From: Streptomyces mirabilis
Lineage (GTDB): Bacteria; Actinomycetota; Actinomycetes; Streptomycetales; Streptomycetaceae
Reading direction: 5' to 3'
Length of the DNA: 64,000 bases
Assembly (NCBI RefSeq): GCF_018310535.1
Contig: NZ_CP074102.1
Coordinates: 4,278,001 to 4,342,000, forward strand
Numbering within the stretch: the first letter of the stretch is position 1; the number at the start of each line of letters is the position of its first letter. Under the pieces are notes generated by a model, which worked only from the letters and a program-made list of their open reading frames with translations, did not search any database and was not told where the DNA came from. The position numbers were made by a program, and so were the translations under genes. This document shows, piece after piece, positions 58,312-64,000 of this stretch.

Positions 58312-59232
58312 CTAGGGACGGGCGGTTCGTGGTGTCGTTCCGTTTTCCGGTGGCTCGGGGCGTGGGAACGTCATCCGGGACGCCGAGGCGATCGTCGAGC
58401 GGGCCTCGCGTTCGGTGAGGCCGGTACGGACGGCGGCCTCGACGAGGGCGGTGCTCAGCTCCGGGCCGATGCCGTTCTCGTAGGCGCGGCAGGCGGCCCA
58501 GAAGAGGCGGGTGTTGCGCTGGCCCTCGTGGGCGGCGAGCACGAACTGGACCAGTCCTTGACCGTGTTGGCCGGTTGCCGGGGGCGCGCGGTGGTGCGTG
58601 CGGGGCGGGGGCGTGAGCAGGCACAGGAGTTCGCGCGGACAAGGCGCGGGCGCCAACTGGGCGGTGCCCGGGGCGGTTCCGTACACACCGTGCTCGGTGC
58701 GGGAGCCGGGGCCGACCAGATAACCGCCGGCGCCGCGGATGTCGATGCCCGGGGCCAGTCGGCTCGCCGAGTTGGGGACGACCACGTCGGGCGGTCCGGT
58801 CAGCCAGAGGTGGCGGCCGCCGCTCGGGGTCAGCACGACCACTGTCTCCGGGATCGTGAACAGGTGGCGCAGGGCCAGTTCGCGCAGGGCGGCCGAGGAG
58901 TCCGTACCGGATTTGGTGTCGAGGTCGATGCCGATGAGGCGGTGCGGGTCGAGGCCGCAGGCGATGCCGTAGCCGGTCGCCCAGGGCGCGGCGGTGAAGA
59001 GCGCGCGGATGCGGCGGGGGTCGGTGGAGGCGTCGTACACGCCGTGTCCGAAGCGGCCGCATTCGCCGCGGCAGGGAGGGGTCGTCGGGTCGGGATCGGG
59101 GTCGTCGCGGTGGGGGGAACGCAGGGCCGGGAGCTTCGTGCGGGACAGCGGGATCACCGCGAGGCCGCGTTCGGCGGCGGACAGGGCGTGGGCCAGGGCC
59201 AGGGTCGTGGCCTGCCGGTCGATGGTGGCCAT
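58312..59232 (-). CDS. Bifunctional DNA primase/polymerase domain protein
   Basis: 306 residues from ATG at 59232. PrimPol N-terminal domain: ALSAAERGLAVIPLSRTKLPALRS, PPCRGECGRFGHGVYDASTDP (zinc-like Cys pair), CGLDPHRLIGIDLDTKSG with the catalytic DxD, TPSGGRHLWLTGP, and IDIRGAGGYLVGPGS. The C-terminal third resembles the helical PriCT-like tail. Outside the element's att sites, though such proteins also serve as replicases in other AICEs. Confidence 0.88.
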   Translation of the reverse strand: MATIDRQATTLALAHALSAAERGLAVIPLSRTKLPALRSPHRDDPDPDPTTPPCRGECGRFGHGVYDASTDPRRIRALFTAAPWATGYGIACGLDPHRLIGIDLDTKSGTDSSAALRELALRHLFTIPETVVVLTPSGGRHLWLTGPPDVVVPNSASRLAPGIDIRGAGGYLVGPGSRTEHGVYGTAPGTAQLAPAPCPRELLCLLTPPPRTHHRAPPATGQHGQGLVQFVLAAHEGQRNTRLFWAACRAYENGIGPELSTALVEAAVRTGLTEREARSTIASASRMTFPRPEPPENGTTPRTARP

Positions 59233-59603
59233 GCATCCATGTTCGTACGAGTGTTCGAAAAAGGGAAGGGCCTGCCGGGCGCGGGGACATCCGGAAGGTG
59301 ATTCGGGAGAGATTGGCCAAAAGGTGCCGGAACGGTTCCTCCCTTGGGGTGCCGGGGATCGAGCTGTCCGAACCGGTCCGATCCGGTCTGAGCTGGGGTT
59401 TCTTGTCATGAAGAGGGTTTATCGACATGTAATCACGCTTGAGGGCGAATCACGGCTTCCGGGGTGGTTCGCCGGGGATTCGGTGGGCAACTCTGGAGTC
59501 GCGACGTCGTGATCAGCGCCGGGGCGGTCGGCCAACCGCCTTGGAACGAGCAGTACTTCCCGGTTCGCGCCGGTCCGTACATCCGGTTCTTGGAGGAATT
59601 CAC
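59233..59603. other. Divergent spacer, no gene
   Basis: 371 bp between the PrimPol gene and the secreted-protein gene. Holds both promoters. I see no RNA gene or dyad of note. The ribosome binding site GGAGGAATTCAC precedes 59604. Confidence 0.5.
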
Positions 59604-59909
59604 ATGGCAAGCATCCGTACCGCCCGCGTTCTCGCCGCCGTCTCGGCCCTGCCCCTCGCCGCCGCTCTCTTCACGGGTGTCGCCGCGGCGGACAACGGCG
59701 CATTCGCGGACAACGGATCGAACGCGGGCGTGGCAACCGTCAGCGGCAGCGGGGTCGGACACAACAACAGCGGCAACTCCTCCACCACGCAACAGCAGGC
59801 GATCGGCTCCGGGGCCTCGAACCAGAACAACACGGCCCAGGTCAACGACTCCGCGTTCACGGCCATCGACCAGTCGACCGCCGTCGTCAACTTCACCAAC
59901 CTCTGGTGA
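59604..59909 (+). CDS. Small secreted Asn/Gln/Ser-rich protein
   Basis: 101 residues from ATG at 59604 after a strong GGAGG. Signal peptide to about residue 28 (LPLAAALFTGVAAA), then DNGAFADNGSNAGVATVSGSGVGHNNSGNSSTTQQQAIGSGASNQNNTAQVNDSAFTAIDQSTAVVNF. No Cys. The low-charge Asn/Gln/Ser/Gly composition with alternating small and hydrophobic residues recalls self-assembling surface proteins but is not a chaplin or rodlin. Followed by a strong terminator. Confidence 0.82.
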   Translation: MASIRTARVLAAVSALPLAAALFTGVAAADNGAFADNGSNAGVATVSGSGVGHNNSGNSSTTQQQAIGSGASNQNNTAQVNDSAFTAIDQSTAVVNFTNLW

Positions 59910-59987
59910 GTCGGGGCCGATTCGCCCGCTCTCGACGGGCTCATCGGCCTTGAAGCACCGTGTGGGGTGCTCCGTGGAGTGGAAACG

Positions 59988-60029
59988 CGTCTGTGCGACG
60001 GCACTTCGGTGCCGTCGCGCAGACGTTTT
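59988..60029 (+). terminator. Intrinsic terminator with UUCG tetraloop
   Basis: A 17-bp stem (59988-60004 with 60009-60025, one mismatch-like T-G pair) capped by C-A-C-TTCG-G-T-G and followed by TTTTC. Ends the small secreted-protein transcript. Confidence 0.9.
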
Positions 60030-60137
60030 CGCGTGTCCGTCCTCCGCTGTCCCCTCCCGTCGTGACCTTGACAGCTCCCGGGATCTGACGGACAGTCAGA
60101 AAACCTTGTTCGTACGAGGTCCGGGAGGGCCGCCGCC

Positions 60138-61301
60138 GTGCACCTCGCCCCCACCGAGCGCCAGCAACGGCTGCGCGCCGAACTGCGTACGTACTTCCGG
60201 GACCTGATGCCCGACGGTCCCCCGCCCGCCGACGACCCTGGCAGGCAGCGGGCGCTGCTGCGTCGCATCGGCACCGACGGACTGCTCGGCATCGGCTGGC
60301 CCGTCGCGTACGGGGGCCAAGGGCGCGGAGCCGACGAGCAGTTCGTGTTCTTCGACGAGGCGTACCGGGCCGGAGCGCCGGTGTCGATGGTCACGCTGAA
60401 CACCGTCGGACCGACCCTCATGAAGTACGGGAGCCAGGCGCAGAAGGAGTACTTCCTGCCGCGCATCCTCAGGGGTGACCTCGTCTTCGCGATCGGGTAC
60501 TCGGAGCCCTCGGCGGGCACGGACCTGGCCTCGCTGCGCACCCGCGCCGTGCGGGAGGGCGAGTCCTGGCTGATCGACGGGCAGAAGATCTTCACCTCCA
60601 ACGCCCAGCATGCCGACTGGATCTGGCTCGCCTGCCGTACCGACCCCGACGCGTCCAAGCACCGAGGCATCTCGATCGTCCTCGTGCCCACGGACGCGCC
60701 GGGCTTCTCGTGGACACCGATCGAGACGGTGGGCGGGCTGACCACCACGGCCACGTACTACGACGGCATCCGCGTCCCCTCCTCGCACCTCGTCGGCGAG
60801 GAGAACGGCGGCTGGGAGCTCATCACCAACCAGCTCAACCACGAGCGGGTCGCGCTCGCCGCGATCGGCATGCAGGCCGAGGATTTCTACGCGGCCGCGC
60901 TGCGGGCGGTACGCACCCCCGATCCGGTGACGGGACGGCGTCGGGTTGACGAGCCCTGGGTGCGTTTTCGGCTGGCCGAGGTGTATGCCCGGCTGGCGGC
61001 ATCACGCCTGCTCAACTGGCGTTTGGTGGGGGAGGTCGGGGCCGGCCGGCTGGCCCCCGGCGACGCGAGCGGGGTGAAGGTCGCGGGAACGGAATCGGCG
61101 GTCGCTTCGTACCGAATGTGTCAGGAAGTCGTGGGTGCGGGTGCACTGGTGCGCTCCGGTTCGCCGGGCGTGTTCGGGGACGGCGAGCTGGAGCGGATGA
61201 ACAGGGCGGCGCAGATCAACACGTTCGGGGGCGGGGTGAGCGAGGTGCAGCGGGAGATCGTGGCGACCATGCGGCTCGGGATGACGAGGGGGCGGCGGTG
61301 A
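60138..61301 (+). CDS. Acyl-CoA dehydrogenase, FadE29/ChsE2-like
   Basis: 387 residues from GTG at 60138 (GGGAGGG upstream). Acyl-CoA dehydrogenase fold with FAIGYSEPSAGTDLASL and WLIDGQKIFTSNAQHADWIWLACRTD (FAD/substrate motifs) and a C-terminal INTFGGGVSEVQREIVA. Length equals that of mycobacterial FadE29. In cholesterol degradation FadE28-FadE29 form a heterotetramer that dehydrogenates the 3-carbon steroid side chain. Starts the operon; the next gene overlaps (GTGA). Confidence 0.9.
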   Translation: MHLAPTERQQRLRAELRTYFRDLMPDGPPPADDPGRQRALLRRIGTDGLLGIGWPVAYGGQGRGADEQFVFFDEAYRAGAPVSMVTLNTVGPTLMKYGSQAQKEYFLPRILRGDLVFAIGYSEPSAGTDLASLRTRAVREGESWLIDGQKIFTSNAQHADWIWLACRTDPDASKHRGISIVLVPTDAPGFSWTPIETVGGLTTTATYYDGIRVPSSHLVGEENGGWELITNQLNHERVALAAIGMQAEDFYAAALRAVRTPDPVTGRRRVDEPWVRFRLAEVYARLAASRLLNWRLVGEVGAGRLAPGDASGVKVAGTESAVASYRMCQEVVGAGALVRSGSPGVFGDGELERMNRAAQINTFGGGVSEVQREIVATMRLGMTRGRR

Positions 61302-62206
61302 GCGACGAGGCGGCCGGGCCGGCGGCGCGGCTCAAGGCGTACGAAGGGCGTGCGGCGGCCGTCGAGGGCGTGGGCAAGGACCCGGTCAACGAGCCGATGA
61401 TCCGGCACTGGTGCGAGGCGATGGGCGACACCAACGCGGCGTACACGGGTCCGGACGCCGTGGCGCCGCCCACCATGCTCCAGGCGTGGACGATGGGCGG
61501 CCTGTCCGGGCACGAGGGCCGCTCGGACGCGTACGACGAGCTGCTCGGCCTGCTCGACGAGGCCGGGTGTACCTCCGTGGTGGCCACCGACTGCGAGCAG
61601 GAGTATCTGCGTCCGTTGCGGCCCGGCGACGAGATCACCTTCGACGCGGTGATCGAGTCGGTCTCCGAGCGCAAGACCACCAAGCTGGGCACCGGGCACT
61701 TCGTCACGACACGGATGGACGTACGGGCGAACGGGGAGCCGGCGGGTACGCACCGGTTCCGGATCCTCAAGTACGCCCCGGCACGCACCAAGTCCAAGGC
61801 GGCCCGGCCGCGACCGGTCGTCAACCGGGACAACGCCGGGTTCTGGGAGGGCGTCGGCCGCCACCAGCTGCTGATCCAGCGGTGCGGGGGCTGCGGGACG
61901 CTGCGGTTTCCCTGGCTGCCGGGGTGCGGCGCGTGCGGCTCCCCGGAGTGGGGCACGGTCGAGGCGAGCGGAGAGGGGACGGTCTACTCGTACGTCGTCA
62001 TGCACCACCCGCCGTTCCCCGCCTTCGACCCTCCGTACGCCGTGGGCCTGATCGAGCTGGCCGAGGGCGTCCGGATCGTCAGCAACGTCATCGGGGTGCC
62101 GTACGACAAGGTGCGGATCGGTATGCCCGTGCGGCTCCGGTTCGAGCGGTACGACGAGGAGCTGGTGCTGCCGGTCTTCCGGGCCGGTGCGGAGGGGGGA
62201 GGCTGA
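61298..62206 (+). CDS. ChsH2-like MaoC-DUF35 fusion hydratase subunit
   Basis: 302 residues from GTG at 61298. N-terminal MaoC-type hot-dog domain (about 1-165, VNEPMIRHWCEAMGDTNAAYTG, APPTMLQAWTM), zinc ribbon CGGCGTLRFPWLPGCGACG (about 190-210), and C-terminal OB-fold DUF35 domain. Same architecture and length as ChsH2 (Rv3542c), which pairs with ChsH1 for side-chain enoyl-CoA hydration and binds Ltp2 through DUF35. Confidence 0.92.
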   Translation: MSDEAAGPAARLKAYEGRAAAVEGVGKDPVNEPMIRHWCEAMGDTNAAYTGPDAVAPPTMLQAWTMGGLSGHEGRSDAYDELLGLLDEAGCTSVVATDCEQEYLRPLRPGDEITFDAVIESVSERKTTKLGTGHFVTTRMDVRANGEPAGTHRFRILKYAPARTKSKAARPRPVVNRDNAGFWEGVGRHQLLIQRCGGCGTLRFPWLPGCGACGSPEWGTVEASGEGTVYSYVVMHHPPFPAFDPPYAVGLIELAEGVRIVSNVIGVPYDKVRIGMPVRLRFERYDEELVLPVFRAGAEGGG

Positions 62207-62207
62207 C

Positions 62208-63239
62208 ATGGACTTCACGCCCACCGAGGAACAGACGGCCGCCCGCGACCTGGCCGCGCGGATCTTCGGCGACCTCTCCACCCCGGAGCGGCTCGCCGCG
62301 GCCGGCACCGGCAGCGACGCCGAGACGTGGAAGGCGCTCTGCGCGGCCGGGCTGGTGGCGGCCGTCGCGGACACGGGGCTGCTCGGTCTGGTGCTGCTCC
62401 TGGAGGAGCAGGGGCGCACCACGGCCCAGGTGCCGTTCGCGGCAAGCTGTGTGTACGGGCTGCTGGCGGTGTCGGCCCACGGTTCACCGGAGCTGCGGGA
62501 GCGGCTGCTGCCGGGGATCGGGGACGGGACGGCGGTGGTGTGCGGGGCGGTCTTCGAGCCGGGGGGCGTACGGGCGGACGCGGCGGGGCGGTTGAGCGGA
62601 GACGCCCCTGTGGTGCCGTGGCTGCGGGACGCCACCCATGTGCTCGTCGCGGACGACCGGCGCCGGTTGTGGCTCGTACGGGCCGCTGACGCGCGGTGCG
62701 CGCCGGTCGAGCTGACGGCACCCTGGGCGGCGGGACGGCTGACGCTCGACGGGACGCCGGGTGAGCCGGTGGGCGGGGCGGACGCGTACGACGACGTGCT
62801 CGCCACCGCCCGGACCGCCTTCGCGGGGCTGCAGGCCGGCGTGTGCGCCGGGTCGCTGGCACGAGCCGTGGAGCACACCAAAACACGCGAGCAGTTCGGA
62901 CGTCCGCTCGCCGCCAAGCAGGGTGTCCAACTCCGGGCCGCGGACGCGTACATGGACACCGAGGCGATACGGGTGACGGCGTACGAGGCGGCGTGGCGGC
63001 GCGACGAGGGGCTCGCGTACGCGACGCACGCGCTGACCGCGGCCTGGTGGGCGTCCGAGGCTGGGCAGCGGGTCGTGCACACGGGCCAGCATCTGCACGG
63101 AGGGACGGGCGCAGACCTGGAGCACCCGGTGCACCGGCACTTCCTGTGGGGGCGGCAGCTGGACGCGTATCTGGGGTGCGGGAGCCAGGTCCTCCAGGAA
63201 CTGGGGGAGCTGATCGCGAGCGGGGAGGAGGAGACATGA
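62208..63239 (+). CDS. Acyl-CoA dehydrogenase, FadE28/ChsE1-like
   Basis: 343 residues, ATG at 62208. MDFTPTEEQTAARDLAARIF; a short-form acyl-CoA dehydrogenase with KTREQFGRPLAAKQGVQLRAAD and HTGQHLHGGTGADLEHPVHRHFLWGRQL. The size fits the FadE28-type partner of the heteromeric ChsE complex. Overlaps the next gene start (ATGA). Confidence 0.9.
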   Translation: MDFTPTEEQTAARDLAARIFGDLSTPERLAAAGTGSDAETWKALCAAGLVAAVADTGLLGLVLLLEEQGRTTAQVPFAASCVYGLLAVSAHGSPELRERLLPGIGDGTAVVCGAVFEPGGVRADAAGRLSGDAPVVPWLRDATHVLVADDRRRLWLVRAADARCAPVELTAPWAAGRLTLDGTPGEPVGGADAYDDVLATARTAFAGLQAGVCAGSLARAVEHTKTREQFGRPLAAKQGVQLRAADAYMDTEAIRVTAYEAAWRRDEGLAYATHALTAAWWASEAGQRVVHTGQHLHGGTGADLEHPVHRHFLWGRQLDAYLGCGSQVLQELGELIASGEEET

Positions 63240-63748
63240 GGGCCGGGGAAGGGGAGCGCGTGCGGGGCGAGGGATGGCGCGTTCGGGCCGGAGAGGGCGG
63301 GCGCGTTCGGGGCGGAGAGGGCGGGCGCGTTCGGGGCGGAGAGGGCGAGTGCGTGCGGGTCGGTGACGAGCTGCCGCCGCTGGAGATCGAGATCACGCGC
63401 ACGCTGATCGTGGCCGGGGCGATCGCGTCCCGGGACTACCAGGACGTGCACCACGACGCCGAGCTGGCGCGGCACAGGGGCTCCCCCGACGTCTTCATGA
63501 ACATCCTGACCACCAACGGCCTCGTCGGGCGGTACATCACGGACCACTTCGGGCCGGACGCCGTCCTCCGCAAGGTGGCCATTCGACTGGGGGCGCCCAA
63601 CTACCCCGGCGACACGATGGTGTTGACGGGCAGGGTCGAAGAGGTCGAGGGCGACACCGCGACCGTGCGCGTCGTCGGGGCGAACGGCATCGGCAGACAT
63701 GTGACCGGGACCGTGACGGTCACCCTGCCGCCCGGAGGTGTCTCGTGA
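63236..63748 (+). CDS. ChsH1-like MaoC dehydratase with repetitive N-terminus
   Basis: 170 residues from ATG at 63236. The C-terminal 125 residues are a MaoC hot-dog hydratase (LPPLEIEITRTLIVAGAIASRDYQDVHHDAELARHRGSPDVFMNILTTNGLVGRYITDHFG), with the catalytic Asp/His in RDYQDVHHD. The first 45 residues are an unusual repeat (RVRGGEGG, 8-residue period). ChsH1 (Rv3541c) is about 129 residues, so the repeat is an added extension or the true start is internal (V at about residue 43). ATGA overlap supports the ATG. Confidence 0.88.
   Translation: MRAGEGERVRGEGWRVRAGEGGRVRGGEGGRVRGGEGECVRVGDELPPLEIEITRTLIVAGAIASRDYQDVHHDAELARHRGSPDVFMNILTTNGLVGRYITDHFGPDAVLRKVAIRLGAPNYPGDTMVLTGRVEEVEGDTATVRVVGANGIGRHVTGTVTVTLPPGGVS
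63247..63365. repeat. 24-bp tandem repeat in the 5' end of the chsH1-like gene
   Basis: About four to five units of 24 bp rich in GGCGGAGAGGGCGGGCGCG. In frame (eight codons), giving R-V-R-(A/G)-G-E-G-G. Confidence 0.88.
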
Positions 63749-64000
63749 GCGTGCGCACGAGGGACCGGCTCGGCGGCCGGGCGGCGATCGTCGGGATCGG
63801 GGCCACCGAGTTCTCCAAGGACTCCGGGCGCAGCGAGCTGACGCTCGCCGCGGAGGCGGTGCGGGCGGCGCTCGACGACGCGGGGCTGACACCGGCCGAG
63901 GTGGACGGGATGGTCACGTTCACCATGGACACCAGCCCGGAGATCACCGTCGCCCAGGCGGCGGGGATCGGCGAGCTGTCCTTCTTCTCCCGGGTGCACT
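63745..64000 (+). CDS. Ltp2-like lipid-transfer/thiolase protein (partial)
   Basis: First 85 residues from GTG at 63745 (GGAGG upstream; overlaps the previous stop), cut by the window edge. GGRAAIVGIGATEFSKDSGRSELTLAAEAVRAALDDAGLTPAEVDGMVTFTMDTSPEITVAQAAG is the N-terminus of SCP-x-type thiolase-like proteins such as Ltp2 (Rv3540c), the retro-aldolase that releases propionyl-CoA from the steroid side chain with the ChsH2 DUF35 domain. Confidence 0.9.
   Translation, partial: MSVRTRDRLGGRAAIVGIGATEFSKDSGRSELTLAAEAVRAALDDAGLTPAEVDGMVTFTMDTSPEITVAQAAGIGELSFFSRVH

Noticed and set aside
61121..63892. 923-codon minus-strand open frame
   Set aside because: Antisense shadow of the steroid-type operon.

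Overview
The window is chromosomal DNA from a Streptomyces-type actinomycete. It has very high G+C, many GTG starts and GTGA/ATGA overlaps, Streptomyces-type DnaA boxes (TTGTCCACA), Tat-exported enzymes, many HisKA_3 kinases and RsbW-like ATPases, and an integrated actinomycete integrative-conjugative element (AICE).

Layout. 1-8 kb: the end of a CydC-type ABC exporter, a two-GAF histidine kinase followed by an exact eight-copy 25-bp palindrome array, a HAD phosphatase, a luciferase-like F420 oxidoreductase, KptA, a MerR regulator and an EphD-like hydrolase-dehydrogenase fusion. 8-12 kb: two ABC ATPase/permease pairs, an intrinsic terminator and a small conserved protein. 12-16.3 kb: tRNA-Ser(GCU), a HAD phosphatase with a collagen-like N-terminus coupled to serS, a DnaA-box-rich spacer, and pheA. 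16.3-22.7 kb: a copper-trafficking locus (dtpA, copCD fusion, ecuC, sco, ycnI-like, Met-rich membrane protein). 23-41.6 kb: signalling genes (two RsbW-like ATPases, two HisKA_3 kinases of which one lacks the phospho-acceptor His, a PP2C-type phosphatase), an intradiol dioxygenase, an orphan CitG, MFS, MocR/PdxR regulator, aminopeptidase P, a PrimPol-like protein without DxD, a SEC-C protein, a GDPD and an HtrA-like protease.

41,625-57,222 is a 15.6-kb AICE bounded by 40-bp direct repeats equal to the 5' half of tRNA-Ser(UGA). Its backbone is int-xis-repSA, an Spd-like membrane protein, a TraSA (FtsK-like) translocase, two small transfer-region genes (one broken by an 8-bp tandem duplication) and a divergent GntR/KorSA regulator with a palindromic operator. 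Cargo is a degenerate kinase next to a small protein with a CxxxC tail, a 32-residue membrane peptide coupled to a small protein, an XRE-TPR regulator with a perfect 19-bp palindrome, a NUDIX hydrolase, and a compositionally distinct sigma factor / CU044_5270-like protein / I36-type inhibitor group.

Right of the element are the intact tRNA-Ser(UGA), a 127-bp near-identical fragment of pheA, a glyoxalase remnant, a PrimPol protein and a small secreted Asn/Gln-rich protein. From 60.1 kb to the edge is an operon whose gene content matches the mycobacterial igr steroid side-chain module (two acyl-CoA dehydrogenases, ChsH2-like, ChsH1-like, Ltp2-like). Short-period tandem repeats are unusually common, and several are translated at protein ends or linkers.
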